Below the pieces are notes generated by a model, which was not told where the DNA came from, did not search any database, and was given only the letters and a program-made list of their open reading frames with translations. A stretch of DNA of 64,000 nucleotides, from contig JBCCMQ010000008.1 of assembly GCA_039026235.1 (NCBI GenBank), positions 1 to 64,000 of the forward strand, in the 5' to 3' direction. The DNA comes from JBCCMQ01 sp039026235 (GTDB lineage: Bacteria > Pseudomonadota > Alphaproteobacteria > Rhodobacterales > Rhodobacteraceae). Position numbers and translations under genes: made by a program. Positions 17,332 through 27,335 of this stretch are shown piece after piece. Every line of letters begins with the position of its first letter. Position 1 is the first letter of the stretch.

Positions 17332-18103
17332 TGCCCAGATCCGGCGCAAGATATGCGCCCGCCGATGCCGCAGCCCGGCGGGCAAAGCGGGCGTCGTCTG
17401 ACGGGTTGTCGTGCTCGACAATCCAGTGTTGAACGTCTGTTTTCGCAAGCGCTGGAATGATCCTGGCCCAGTCAAGGATGCCGTGGCCGAAGTCGGCCCA
17501 GCCATCCTCATTCTTGGCATCATCCGGCGGCGCAAGATCCTTTAGATGCACCGCGACAATCCTACTGCCGTAGGCATTGATCCAACGCAGCGGATCAGCC
17601 CCGGCGCGGGCGATCCAGGCCACGTCGATCTCAAAGCCAATCGATCCGGCTGTTTCCAACAGGATGTCCAAAGGATGTGTGCCGGATCCAATATCGGCTA
17701 ATTCAAAATCGTGATTGTGCCAAGCAAACCGTAAACCGGCATCCAGAAAGGGTTGCGCAACATCATCCAGCCGCCTCGCGAAGGCCTGCCAACCTTCGGC
17801 GTCGACGGGCCGGTGTTCGGCGGCCAGTGCCGGAACCACAACCGTACCGATGCCCAAGTCCTTCGCCAAGGCCATCACATTCCCGGGCTCATCCCGGACC
17901 GTATCCAAACCAACGTGCGCCGTCGGCATTGTCATGTCGTATTCACCCAAAAGCACTTTCAGCAGAGCGACGGATTGAGCACTGCCAAAAAGCGCGCCGT
18001 ATCCTTCGACATGGCGATACCCAGCCCCTGACAACATCTGAAACGTCGTGCTGAGAGGGCCGTGGTTACGTGATGAATAAAGTTGGTAGCCGATGGTCTG
18101 CAT
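17324..18103 (-). CDS. Sugar phosphate isomerase/epimerase (TIM barrel)
   Basis: AP-endonuclease-2-like TIM-barrel protein of 259 aa, as in IolE/IolI and other sugar isomerases. Metal-binding residues are visible in AWHNHDFE, IGFEIDVAW, VAVHLKD and WIVEHDN. First gene of a coupled pair with the Gfo/Idh oxidoreductase. It faces a divergent ThDP enzyme gene across 254 bp, and all three may belong to one carbohydrate or cyclitol route, but no substrate is proven. Confidence 0.82.
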   Translation of the reverse strand: MQTIGYQLYSSRNHGPLSTTFQMLSGAGYRHVEGYGALFGSAQSVALLKVLLGEYDMTMPTAHVGLDTVRDEPGNVMALAKDLGIGTVVVPALAAEHRPVDAEGWQAFARRLDDVAQPFLDAGLRFAWHNHDFELADIGSGTHPLDILLETAGSIGFEIDVAWIARAGADPLRWINAYGSRIVAVHLKDLAPPDDAKNEDGWADFGHGILDWARIIPALAKTDVQHWIVEHDNPSDDARFARRAAASAGAYLAPDLGND

Positions 18104-18357
18104 TGCCGCGCCGATGTCCGATGTGTCACGGGCCTGTTGCGCGCGAACCTAGCGTCATTAATCGCGGCTTGGAACGTCTGCTTTCAAGAACTGACAGCAA
18201 GCGTTTGCTTCAGGCTTTACCGCTCACCGCCATCATGGCCGAGAATTGGCACGTTCATCGGCCCAAGTAAGCCAAAAGATTTCAAATTCCACACGGAGAC
18301 TTGTTTTGCGCATTGCCATCCGATCCAGCAGGTCAACGGGACCAGAACGAGAGGACA

Positions 18358-19965
18358 ATGATGACGCTACGTGCGGCCGATATCGTGGCCCAAAGGCTTT
18401 ACGAAGCCGGATGCCGTTGGGCATTCGGCATTCCCGGCGGTGAGGTGCTGACCCTGCTGGATGCCCTTGAATACGCCGGTATCAAGTTCGTCCTTGCCAA
18501 GCATGAGAACGCCGCCGGCTTTATGGCGGAAGGCACGTATCACCGAACCGGTGCGCCGGGGATACTGTTGGCGACGGTGGGTCCGGGTGCCTTGAACGGG
18601 GTCAATGTTGTCGAGAACGCGCGCCAGGACAGGGTCCCAATGATCGTCATGACGGGTTGCGTGGATCCCGACGTGGCCGAAACCTATACCCATCAGGTTC
18701 TGGATCAGACACAGGTCTTCCGACCGATTACGAAAGCGAGCTTTACACTTAATGCGGGGGCGGCTGACATAATCGCCGACAAGGCCGTGACAATCGCGGT
18801 CGAAGGTCGCCCCGGCCCGGTGCACATTGATGTGCCGATTTCAGTCGCGGACGCACCGGCCGAGCGCAGACATATCAGGCGACGTCCTCAGGCAGTGGTT
18901 GCTCCGTCAGGTGCCGCTCTGGCTGATGCGCAAAACGCCCTTGCCACTGCGCAAAGACCCCTGATCATCGCCGGTGTTGACGCCGTGTCCCAGGGGGCCG
19001 AGGCGGTTGTCCAAAGCGCTGCCGAGCGGCTGGGCGCGCCAGTGATCACCACCTACAAGGCCAAGGGGCTCTTACCCGAAGATCATTCCCTCAGCCTGGG
19101 CGGCGCGGGGCTTTCGCCCAAGGCAGACGACATCCTCCTGCCGCTTGTTGCTAAGGCAGATGTGATCCTTGCCATCGGCTACGATCCGATCGAGATGCGG
19201 GCAGGCTGGCAAAATCCCTGGGATCCAGAAACGCAACTGGTGATCGACATCACCGCCGAGCCCAATCACCACTATATGCACCAGTCGACGATCAATGTCG
19301 TGGGTGACTGCGCCGCCTCGGTTACGGCCATACTTCCGAAGGAAGGCCCGGTCACGTGGCAAAGCGGCGAGCCGGAGCGCACCCGAACTGCGCTGCACGC
19401 GGCTTTCGCCGTCCCCGATAACTGGGGCCCCCACCAGATCGTCGCCACCTGTCAGCGCGTACTGCCGGCCGATACCCTCGCCACGGCGGACAGCGGCGCG
19501 CACCGCATCCTGCTGTCTCAGATGTGGACTTGCGGGTTTCCCCGCGCGCTGACCCAGTCGTCTGGGCTATGTACCATGGGGTGCGCGGTCCCGCTGGCCC
19601 TGGGCGCTCAGCTTGTGGAGCCGGACAGGACCGTGGTTTCTTTTTCCGGCGACGCCGGGTTTCTGATGGTCGCCGGCGAGCTGGCGACAGCGGCCGACAT
19701 GGACCTGCGCACGATCTTCGTTGTTTTCGTTGATGCGTCGTTGGCCTTGATCGAACTGAAGCAGCGCCAGCGCCAGCTTTCCAACCGCGGTGTCGATTTC
19801 AAGACCACCGACTTTGCCGCCCTGGGGCACGCTTTCGGCGGGCAAGGTTTCACAGCCCGCAGTGTCTTGGAACTCGAAGATGCGCTTACCGCGGCGATGG
19901 CGGCCGACCGCTTTTCCGTGATCGCCGTCGAGTTCGACCGGACAGCCTATGACGGGACGTTCTAG
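18358..19965 (+). CDS. Thiamine diphosphate-dependent enzyme, acetolactate synthase-like
   Basis: Protein of 535 residues with the three ThDP-enzyme domains: N-terminal PYR domain (1-165) with the catalytic-type Glu in KHENAAGFMAEG, central domain (about 185-325), and C-terminal PP domain (about 355-520). The ThDP/Mg motif is altered: GDA rather than GDG, and the distal Asn is replaced by Asp in VDASLALIELKQ. Tandem ATGs at 18358/18361 follow GAGAGGAC. Related enzymes include acetolactate synthase, benzoylformate decarboxylase and sulfoacetaldehyde-type enzymes; I cannot assign the reaction. Confidence 0.8.
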   Translation: MMTLRAADIVAQRLYEAGCRWAFGIPGGEVLTLLDALEYAGIKFVLAKHENAAGFMAEGTYHRTGAPGILLATVGPGALNGVNVVENARQDRVPMIVMTGCVDPDVAETYTHQVLDQTQVFRPITKASFTLNAGAADIIADKAVTIAVEGRPGPVHIDVPISVADAPAERRHIRRRPQAVVAPSGAALADAQNALATAQRPLIIAGVDAVSQGAEAVVQSAAERLGAPVITTYKAKGLLPEDHSLSLGGAGLSPKADDILLPLVAKADVILAIGYDPIEMRAGWQNPWDPETQLVIDITAEPNHHYMHQSTINVVGDCAASVTAILPKEGPVTWQSGEPERTRTALHAAFAVPDNWGPHQIVATCQRVLPADTLATADSGAHRILLSQMWTCGFPRALTQSSGLCTMGCAVPLALGAQLVEPDRTVVSFSGDAGFLMVAGELATAADMDLRTIFVVFVDASLALIELKQRQRQLSNRGVDFKTTDFAALGHAFGGQGFTARSVLELEDALTAAMAADRFSVIAVEFDRTAYDGTF

Positions 19966-20459
19966 ACGGCGCACAGATTCGCAACGTGTGACCAAATTTG
20001 CGCCAACAGGACCAACCGCGGTTTTTGGCGTTCAGGTTTTCTGAAACATTTCGACCGGTTGGGTTTAGCGGACCGTCACCTTGCAAGCGGATTCTCGCAA
20101 AGCGTGGCACAAAAATTGGGCAACATGTGCGTCGGCGGATTGGAGCCGATTTGCTGATTTATTCCCACTTCAGCGTTTCGGACTGAGCGAATGGCGGGCG
20201 AATCCGTCCCTTCACGGCCCAAAAACACGGCAAGACTGACCCCAAGGCGGTTTTCGCGGAAAGTAGCGCTGTGAAGATTGCCCGCCGTTGGATGTTATGG
20301 TGGGAAAATCTCTGCGCCTGGTCCGGCAGGCTGCATCACGTAATGGTTATGAGACTTCACGTTCGCGCGCGCTGGCGGGCACGTGAAGTGAGCTTCGTTG
20401 ATCAACGGTTTACGTCAGATCCCAACACCAAGTCATACCTGTCGCGGCGAGGAACTTCT
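19966..20459. other. 494-bp intergenic region
   Basis: Open in frame with the following TPR gene from 20271, but the chosen ribosome site lies at its very end. It contains AACCGCGGTT (20014-20023), a 9-bp inverted repeat ACTTCACGT/ACGTGAAGT (20354-20362, 20381-20389) and the 12-bp palindrome CGTTGATCAACG (20396-20407). These may be promoter/operator elements of the TPR gene. Confidence 0.45.
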
Positions 20460-21821
20460 ATGCACTACGATATCTGCACTTGCCAGGTTTCCTTGTCGGA
20501 CCCGGAAGTTCTTGATGCGTGGAACCAGATGATCCTGGGTTTTCTTTCGCATGGTCAAACGGCTCCTGTGCATCTGGGCACTGTTCTTGAGCGCGCGCCA
20601 GACTTTGCCATGGCCCACGCGGCCAAGGGGATATTTTCTTTGCTGATGGGACGGCGCGAACTCGTGGCCGTCGCGGAGGCGGCCAACCGATCAGCGCAAA
20701 CGGCATTGCGGGCGGGTGGTGCAACGCGACGCGAACAGATTTGGTGTGCCGCGCTGAACGATTGGGTACGGGGCTATCCTCGGGTCGCCATACTACGGAT
20801 GGAAGACGCGCTGCGCCAGAACCGCGCCGACACGCTGAGCATGAAAGTGTCCCACGCATTGCGGTTCGTGCTGGGTGACAACTTTGGCATGCGGCGGTCT
20901 GTGGAAGCCGTGATCGGAGCGCAGGGTAAGGACCATCCGCTGCATGGCTACGCGCTCGGATGCCTTGCCTTTGCTTTAGAGGAAACCGGCAGCTACCGCG
21001 AAGCGGAACGCACCGGCCATATGGCGCTTGAGTTTGCTCACGACGACGCCTGGGGTCTGCATGCGGTGGCGCATGTCTACGACATGACCCACCGCCCGGA
21101 CGCGGGCATTTCACTGATCGAAACAAACGGCGCCGCGTGGAGCCACTGCAACAACTTCCGTTTCCATGTCTGGTGGCACAAGGCGCTCCTGCATCTCGAT
21201 CTCGGCGACTTCGCCGAGGTCCTAGTGCTTTATGACAACCGCATTCGTGACGAGAAGACAGACGATTACCGCGACTTTTCCAACGCGAGTTCGCTTCTGA
21301 TGCGCCTTGAATTGGAGGGTGTCGATGTGGGTGACCGCTGGAGCGAGTTGGCCAATCTGGCCGAGACGCGCGCCGATGACGGGTGCCTCGTGTTTGCGGA
21401 TCTGCATTACATGCTCGCCCTGGCGGGAGACAGCCGTACCGACGCTGTCGCCCAAATGACCGCGCGCGTGACACGGGACGCATTGGGGCGCGGAGATATC
21501 GCCGAGGTGATGAAGGATCCGGGTGTGGCCGCCGCCCAGGGCCTTGCAGCCTTCGGTGAGGCAGACTTTGATTCCGCCTTCGCGAAACTGCGTGTTGCCC
21601 AGCCCCATTTCCAAAGGATGGGCGGAAGCCATGCCCAGCGCGATGTGTTTGAACGCCTGACGATCGAGGCTGGTATCCGCGCCGGCAGACTTGATGAAAC
21701 CGATGCGCTGATTGCCGGGCGCACCAGACTGCGCGGAGGTTTGCCGGATTCCTTTGCAGAGGGCCGCATGGAGATGATAGCAGCGGCGCGGGCCCAGCAA
21801 GCGATTGTCGCAGCCGAATAG
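20460..21821 (+). CDS. TPR/TTC38-like tetratricopeptide protein
   Basis: Cytoplasmic all-helical protein of 453 aa resembling the TTC38 (tetratricopeptide repeat 38) family, with helical repeats throughout and the conserved HAVAHVYDM, WHKALLHLDLG and DVFERL elements. The start is the ATG of MHYDICT, preceded by GCGAGGAAC; the frame is open back to 20271 but that part is Arg/Trp-rich and unlike the family. Function is unknown. It lies 20 bp before opgC, but any link with glucan synthesis is only positional. Confidence 0.75.
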   Translation: MHYDICTCQVSLSDPEVLDAWNQMILGFLSHGQTAPVHLGTVLERAPDFAMAHAAKGIFSLLMGRRELVAVAEAANRSAQTALRAGGATRREQIWCAALNDWVRGYPRVAILRMEDALRQNRADTLSMKVSHALRFVLGDNFGMRRSVEAVIGAQGKDHPLHGYALGCLAFALEETGSYREAERTGHMALEFAHDDAWGLHAVAHVYDMTHRPDAGISLIETNGAAWSHCNNFRFHVWWHKALLHLDLGDFAEVLVLYDNRIRDEKTDDYRDFSNASSLLMRLELEGVDVGDRWSELANLAETRADDGCLVFADLHYMLALAGDSRTDAVAQMTARVTRDALGRGDIAEVMKDPGVAAAQGLAAFGEADFDSAFAKLRVAQPHFQRMGGSHAQRDVFERLTIEAGIRAGRLDETDALIAGRTRLRGGLPDSFAEGRMEMIAAARAQQAIVAAE

Positions 21822-21841
21822 CGGATGGGTCCGCCGAACAA

Positions 21842-23041
21842 ATGACCCTGGCCAGCCCACAGATGACGTTCAGCCGCCAAAAGATCGTGTCCCAGTCGGC
21901 GACCGCCGCGACCGCGCGTGACCCGCGACTGGATTTTTTCCGCGGCATCGCGATGTTCATTATCCTCGTCGCACACATTCCGAACGATTGGCTCGCGCTT
22001 TGGATACCGGCCCGGTTCGGGTTTTCGGACGCAACCGAGATTTTCGTGTTCTGCTCTGGGATGGCCTCGGCCATTGCCTTCGGTCGGGTCTTTCGGGAAC
22101 GCGGCCTGACCATGGGAACGGCCCGTGTTGGATACCGGGTCTGGCAGGTCTACTGGGCGCACATCGGCCTGTTCGTTGCGGTCGCGGCAAGCATGGTGGC
22201 GCTGAATGGGCTGTTCCCTGACGGGCGCGACTATGTGGGGCAGCTGAACCTTTATCCGTTCTTCAAAAATGCTCAGACCAACCTCTTCGGTCTTCTGACG
22301 CTGACCTATGTCCCGAACTACTTCGACGTCTTGCCGATGTATCTGGTGATCCTTGCCATGATGCCGGTGATGGTTGCGCTGGCCCGCGTCCATTCTTTTC
22401 TTGCGATTGGCGCGTCCGTCGCGATCTGGCTGGCAGCCAACATCTGGGGTCTGAATTTCCCGGCCGAGCCCTGGTCAGAACGCGGCTGGTTTTTCAACCC
22501 GCTTGGCTGGCAGCTGATCTTCTTTACCGGGTTTGGCTTTATGGCCGGCTGGTTCCGGCCGCCGCCGGTGGACTGGCGTCTGTTCTGGGCAGCTGTCGCG
22601 GTGACACTGATCATCCTGCCATTTTCGTACTACCGGATCTTCAACGCCTTTCCGTTCTTCCTTGAATGGCGCAGGGAACTTGGCGGACTAATCGGCAAGA
22701 CCAATTTCGGAATTCTGCGCTATATCCACTTTCTTGCGATTGCTTACATCGCGTGGGTTTTGGTCGGACCGAAGGGGTCGCGCATTCAACCGACCGGCAT
22801 GTCCTGGCCCGCGCGAAGCTGGAGGGTCATCTTGCGTGTAATCATGAAAGTCGGCCAGCAGTCTCTGGCAGTCTTCATTGCGTCGATGTATCTGGCGCGG
22901 CTTTTGGGCGCCCTTTTCGATCAGGTCGGCCGCACACATTTTTCGATGCTTTATGTCAATGCACTGGGCTTTGCGTTGATTATTGGGGTTGCCTACAGCG
23001 CCGCATGGCTAAAATCGCAGCCCTGGAAAGTGCGGGTCTAA
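21842..23041 (+). CDS. opgC: OpgC-type acyl/succinyltransferase for periplasmic glucans
   Basis: Integral membrane protein of 399 aa with about ten hydrophobic segments. The N-terminal RDPRLDFFRGIAMFIIL motif is typical of the OpgC family, which adds succinyl groups to osmoregulated periplasmic glucans. It is followed after 3 bp by opgG and then opgH, giving the order C-G-H in one operon. In E. coli opgC is separate from opgGH, so this arrangement is tighter. Confidence 0.88.
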   Translation: MTLASPQMTFSRQKIVSQSATAATARDPRLDFFRGIAMFIILVAHIPNDWLALWIPARFGFSDATEIFVFCSGMASAIAFGRVFRERGLTMGTARVGYRVWQVYWAHIGLFVAVAASMVALNGLFPDGRDYVGQLNLYPFFKNAQTNLFGLLTLTYVPNYFDVLPMYLVILAMMPVMVALARVHSFLAIGASVAIWLAANIWGLNFPAEPWSERGWFFNPLGWQLIFFTGFGFMAGWFRPPPVDWRLFWAAVAVTLIILPFSYYRIFNAFPFFLEWRRELGGLIGKTNFGILRYIHFLAIAYIAWVLVGPKGSRIQPTGMSWPARSWRVILRVIMKVGQQSLAVFIASMYLARLLGALFDQVGRTHFSMLYVNALGFALIIGVAYSAAWLKSQPWKVRV

Positions 23042-23044
23042 GCG

Positions 23045-24565
23045 ATGTTGCGCCGTGACTTCCTGACCTCACTTGCTGCGATTGCCGCCGGCCCGGCATG
23101 GGCCGCCGACCCGTCTGAACCCGGCTTGAAACTGGGCGAGGCGACGCCGTTTTCGGCTGCCGATGTGGTTGCCAAAGCAAAGGCCTTGGCAGAGCGCCCG
23201 TATCAAGAGCCGCAGGCGGTCCCTCCGGCCTGGACCGATCTTTCCTACGAGGAATACGTCTCGATCTGGTTCGATTCGCGCAATGCACTCTGGACCGGTG
23301 CCGACGAGATCCCGCTGCGGCTGGACGTGTTTGCGCCGGGCCTTTATTTCCCGCATCCAGTGGGACTTGCGGTTGTCGAGGCCGGTCAGGCGCGACCGGT
23401 CCTGTTTGATCTGAACGTCTTCGACAAGACCGACAAATTCCCGGACATGCCGGTTGACGAAACGCTTGGGTATTCGGGCCTGCGGCTGCGCGCCGAGATC
23501 GAAGCGCCAGGCACTTACCAAGAATTCGCGGTCTTTCAGGGCGCCAGCTATTTCCGCGCAATCGGCACGGGCGACATATACGGATTGTCGGCCCGTGGGC
23601 TGGCCATCGATACGGCTGAACCGGGCGGGGAAGAATTTCCCGATTTTCGCGAGTTTTGGCTGGAAAGACCAGCACCGGGAGACACTGAGTTCGTTCTTCA
23701 TGCGCTTCTCGACAGCCCAAGCTGTACCGGCGCCTATCGCTTTGCCATTTCACCGGGCAAGCAGCTGGTGATTGATGTGGCAAGCACCGTCTTTCCGCGC
23801 CGCCGCCTTAGTCACGTGGGCATCGCGCCCCTGACATCGATGTTCCAGTTCGATGAAACCAACCGCGACAGGTTCTCGGACTTTCGGCCGGCAGTGCACG
23901 ATTCCGATGGGCTTCTTATCGTCAACGGGCGCGACGAGACGATTTGGCGACCCCTGGCAAATCCCAAAGACTTGCAGATCAGCGCTTTCCTTGATGACGG
24001 CCCGCGTGGGTTCGGCTTGATGCAGCGCGCTCGGCGCTTCGGCGACTTCGCCGATCTAGAAGCGCTTTATCACCGCCGACCCTGCGCCTGGATTGAACCG
24101 GTGGGCAACTGGGGAAAAGGCGCCGTTACCTTGGTTGAAATTCCCACAGACCGGGAAATCTACGACAACATCGTTGCCTACTGGCGACCCAATGGCGGTT
24201 TGGAACCGGGTGTCGCCCACAGGTTCGATTATCGCCTGAGCTGGGGCAGCGAAAGCCGCTATGGCCAAGGCCTGCGCGTGCTGAACACGCGTATTGGCAA
24301 GGCGTTTGAAGACGGCATTATCGTCGCCATCGATTTCTCGGACGCAGCGAGCGTTCCGGACGACCTGAGCAAACTGGAAAAGCTGGTGCGGTCCAGCGCC
24401 GGCCGGGTATCGGGCGGCGTGCTTCAGCGCAATCCGGAAACCGGCGGACCCAGACTTGCCTTCAAGTTCCACCCCGACGGGGCAGAACTCATAGAATTCC
24501 GGGCCGAGCTTCGGTTGGGCGATGAAGTGCTCAGCGAAACATGGCTTTACCGATGGACGGCGTGA
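23045..24565 (+). CDS. opgG: Periplasmic glucan biosynthesis protein OpgG
   Basis: Periplasmic protein of 506 aa needed for building the branched OPG backbone. A twin-arginine-like signal (LRRDFLTSLAAIAAGPAWA) is followed by the large beta-sandwich (about 30-385) with YRAIGTGDIYGLSARGLAID and a C-terminal Ig-like domain. Family marks include WFDSRNALW and EPVGNWGKG. Its 3' end overlaps opgH by 25 bp if opgH starts at 24541. Confidence 0.92.
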   Translation: MLRRDFLTSLAAIAAGPAWAADPSEPGLKLGEATPFSAADVVAKAKALAERPYQEPQAVPPAWTDLSYEEYVSIWFDSRNALWTGADEIPLRLDVFAPGLYFPHPVGLAVVEAGQARPVLFDLNVFDKTDKFPDMPVDETLGYSGLRLRAEIEAPGTYQEFAVFQGASYFRAIGTGDIYGLSARGLAIDTAEPGGEEFPDFREFWLERPAPGDTEFVLHALLDSPSCTGAYRFAISPGKQLVIDVASTVFPRRRLSHVGIAPLTSMFQFDETNRDRFSDFRPAVHDSDGLLIVNGRDETIWRPLANPKDLQISAFLDDGPRGFGLMQRARRFGDFADLEALYHRRPCAWIEPVGNWGKGAVTLVEIPTDREIYDNIVAYWRPNGGLEPGVAHRFDYRLSWGSESRYGQGLRVLNTRIGKAFEDGIIVAIDFSDAASVPDDLSKLEKLVRSSAGRVSGGVLQRNPETGGPRLAFKFHPDGAELIEFRAELRLGDEVLSETWLYRWTA

Positions 24566-26454
24566 GCCCCATGGAAAATGCGGCAACGATGCCGTCGCGG
24601 TCCCCGCTGCCCATGGCCAAGCAGGAATTCCACCGGCTGCCGGAAAACCGGCGCCCCAGCCGCAAGACAACCAAGCGCGACACCGCGTGGCGCTTTGCCG
24701 CCTTCGCTCCGGCAATTGCCGTGACGGTCGCGCTGTGCACCAGCATAGCTCAGTGGTTCGCCGGAGGCGGCGTCACGCCGACCGAAGCGACCGTCGTGGT
24801 ATTGATGGCGGCGACGTTCATTTGGGTGTCGCTTTCGGTCAGCACGGCGGCCTTGGCGTTGATCCGGCGCGCGCTGAGACCCTGTCTTGAAAAGTTCAGC
24901 CGGGACCGCGGACCGGCCCAGCGCATCGCCCTGCTTATGCCGATCTACAACGAAGTGCCCTGGGACGTCTTTGGCAATGCGGCAGCCACACTTAACGAGC
25001 TTTCCAAGGGCCCGCAGCGCGACCGGTATGACCTGTTCGTGCTGAGCGATACACAAGATCCCGAAATTGCGGAACTTGAGGCGCGCGCCTTTGAGTTTTT
25101 GCGCGTCCGGTCCTGGGACGGGATCGGAGTCTACTATCGCCGGCGCGATGCAAATACCGACAAGAAGGTCGGCAATCTCGCCGATTGGATCGAGAACTGG
25201 GGCGGCGCCTATGACGCGATGCTGATCCTTGATGCCGACAGTCTGATGAGCGGGGCGGCCATCCGCCATCTGGCACACGAAATGGCGGCGGATCCGGACG
25301 CCGGGCTTATTCAGAGCTTTCCAACGCTTATCCGGGCGCACACGCTTTTTGGCCGCATGCTCGAATTTTCAAACGCCGCTTACGGTTGGATACAGGCAGA
25401 AGGCCAGGCGCTTTGGGCCCAGCGCGAAAGCAACTATTGGGGCCACAATGCGATCATCCGGACTGCCGCCTTCGCTGAAAGTGCCCGGCTGCCGTATTTG
25501 CGGGGACGGCGTGGCCGCAAGGATCTGATCCTCAGCCACGACTTTGTCGAGGCGGGCATGTTGCGCCGGGCGGGCTGGGGGGTTCGGTTTCTGCCCCGAG
25601 CGGGTGGCAGCTATGAAGAAACGCCCCAGACGCTTATCGACTATGCCCTGCGGGACAGACGCTGGTGTCAGGGGAACCTGCAACACTTGCGCATCCTTGC
25701 AGCGCGCGGCTTTCACCCGATGTCGCGGTTCCATCTGCTTCAGGGCGCCCTGGCCTTCCTGATGTCGCCCGCATGGTTCGCGCTGATTGTCATCTGGGCC
25801 CTGATCGGCACGATGCCCGAAGGCGATACCAGTTACTTTGACGTGACAAATCCGCTGTTCCCAAGCTGGCCCATGACCGAGACCCAGAACGGCGTGATCT
25901 ATCTGGCGGTGATCTATGCCATGCTGTTGACACCCAAGGTTACCGGCGCTTTTGCGCTGGGACTCAGGCCGCAAATCCAGCGCTCGTACAAGGGAACGTG
26001 GCGGTTCTGGGCGACGACGCTTTTTGAAATTTTCTGTTCTATTGTCTACGCGCCGGTTCTCATGGTTCAGCAGACGGTCGCGGTGCTTCTTTCCGTGGCA
26101 GGTCGTGCCAAATCGTGGCGCCCGCAAGAGCGTGGGGCGAAAGGTTACAGTTGGCTCCAGACCCTACGCTTTCACTGGCTCGAGACTGTGCTAGGCGCCG
26201 TGCTGCTCAGCGGTATCTTCACCGAGGCACTGTCGCTCTGGCTGCTACCAGTGGCTGTAAGCCTTTGCCTTGCGGTCCCACTGTCCAAACTCAGCGCCGT
26301 CAGCCTTGACCATCCAGGGACAGCCTGGTGGCGCTTGAACAGCCCCCAAGCGTTGCGAACACCGCGCGTGGTCCGCAAGGCGACCCTGGAACGTCGTAGG
26401 CTAAAGGATCTCTTGACGGGACAGGTGGAAGCCGCAGCCATCGCCGCCGAATAG
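24541..26454 (+). CDS. opgH: Glucans biosynthesis glucosyltransferase OpgH
   Basis: Inner-membrane processive GT2 enzyme, 637 aa, making the beta-1,2-glucan backbone from UDP-glucose. Two membrane segments lie at about 50-110, then a cytosolic GT2 domain with PIYNE, DADSLM (about 231) and RRWCQGN (about 374, the QxxRW-like product motif), and several C-terminal membrane segments. It is shorter than the 847-aa E. coli OpgH, as in other alphaproteobacteria. An alternative start at 24571 (MENAATMPSRSPLPM) looks closer to relatives' N-termini and would remove the overlap with opgG. Confidence 0.92.
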   Translation: MALPMDGVSPMENAATMPSRSPLPMAKQEFHRLPENRRPSRKTTKRDTAWRFAAFAPAIAVTVALCTSIAQWFAGGGVTPTEATVVVLMAATFIWVSLSVSTAALALIRRALRPCLEKFSRDRGPAQRIALLMPIYNEVPWDVFGNAAATLNELSKGPQRDRYDLFVLSDTQDPEIAELEARAFEFLRVRSWDGIGVYYRRRDANTDKKVGNLADWIENWGGAYDAMLILDADSLMSGAAIRHLAHEMAADPDAGLIQSFPTLIRAHTLFGRMLEFSNAAYGWIQAEGQALWAQRESNYWGHNAIIRTAAFAESARLPYLRGRRGRKDLILSHDFVEAGMLRRAGWGVRFLPRAGGSYEETPQTLIDYALRDRRWCQGNLQHLRILAARGFHPMSRFHLLQGALAFLMSPAWFALIVIWALIGTMPEGDTSYFDVTNPLFPSWPMTETQNGVIYLAVIYAMLLTPKVTGAFALGLRPQIQRSYKGTWRFWATTLFEIFCSIVYAPVLMVQQTVAVLLSVAGRAKSWRPQERGAKGYSWLQTLRFHWLETVLGAVLLSGIFTEALSLWLLPVAVSLCLAVPLSKLSAVSLDHPGTAWWRLNSPQALRTPRVVRKATLERRRLKDLLTGQVEAAAIAAE

Positions 26455-26462
26455 GGTCCGGT

Positions 26463-27317
26463 CTAGCTTTGCAGGTCTTCGAACCAGTCAAGCGCCATCG
26501 TTGACCAACCCTTTGGTATCACGTGACCGCCCGGAAAAATCGCAAGCTCTAGGGCGGAACCGGGATAGCAGCGTTCCCACTTTCGACGCCAGAAAGGCCC
26601 GTCAGTCACGAAACGATCCGCTTTCAGTTGAAAGCAACCGTTGGCGCTGCGCCAGATCTCCATGGCGTGGAACACGTCGCCCTGGGCCAGCGCATCGGGA
26701 TTTGTAATGTCGCCACCGCGAAGAACGCGCCCCTCTAGCGGAACGGTACCATCGGTCCAACCGTGGGTATGCAGCACGCGCACAGCCCCCGAACACCCAT
26801 CCGGATGCGGGCGCCAAAAACTTCCACCAATCGGCGCGTAGGCCGAGAATGCGTCCGGAGCGGCGCAGGCCAGATATGACGCCATGGACCCGCCAATCGA
26901 AAACCCCGAAAGGATGACACGGTCCGGGTCAATTCCGTGCCGGGCAACCGCATCCCGTCTGACTTCGGTAATGAACTGGATCTCGTCGCGCCTCTTGGGG
27001 CGGTTTGGGTGGAAAGACCAGCTGCCACCGTTACCCTGACCCATCTTCAGACCGTCCGGAGCAATCACTGCCCAGCCACGTTCCAGTATTGGCTGGACGA
27101 GACCGCTGTTGCGAAAGACACCCGGCGCATTGCCACCATAGCCATGAATGAAAACGACGGCCGGGACCGCTCCGTTCGCGCCAGGGGGCATGGCGATGAA
27201 GTAGTCCCCCTCGGCAACCGAACAGGGGGTGTCCGAGGAACAGGCATGTGCTTGATGCGACAAGCCAGCCAAAACGAAAAAAACCGCGGCTGCGGTTCCT
27301 GCGAAAAGGCGTGTCAT
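26463..27317 (-). CDS. Secreted PHB-depolymerase/LpqC-like esterase
   Basis: Exported alpha/beta hydrolase of 284 aa with a signal peptide ending at QAHA. The oxyanion region FIHGYGG (about 56-62) and the nucleophile elbow GFSIGGS with Ser140 match the esterase-PHB depolymerase family (LpqC, feruloyl esterase-like); the late His is in FPGGHVIP. It probably hydrolyses an ester polymer or phenolic ester outside the cytoplasm. Third gene of an operon with YHS and rhodanese genes. Confidence 0.82.
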   Translation of the reverse strand: MTRLFAGTAAAVFFVLAGLSHQAHACSSDTPCSVAEGDYFIAMPPGANGAVPAVVFIHGYGGNAPGVFRNSGLVQPILERGWAVIAPDGLKMGQGNGGSWSFHPNRPKRRDEIQFITEVRRDAVARHGIDPDRVILSGFSIGGSMASYLACAAPDAFSAYAPIGGSFWRPHPDGCSGAVRVLHTHGWTDGTVPLEGRVLRGGDITNPDALAQGDVFHAMEIWRSANGCFQLKADRFVTDGPFWRRKWERCYPGSALELAIFPGGHVIPKGWSTMALDWFEDLQS

Positions 27318-27335
27318 GAAGCTCCTTCCCAGTGC

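Noticed and set aside
20396..20407. CGTTGATCAACG considered as an FNR-type box
   Set aside because: FNR boxes need a 4-bp spacer between TTGAT and ATCAA; here the half-sites overlap. Kept only as a possible palindrome.
20458..22113. 551-codon minus-strand open frame
   Set aside because: It lies antisense to the TPR gene and the opgC start, both with family features, and its translation is Arg/Pro/Ser-rich without any motif. A by-product of high GC.
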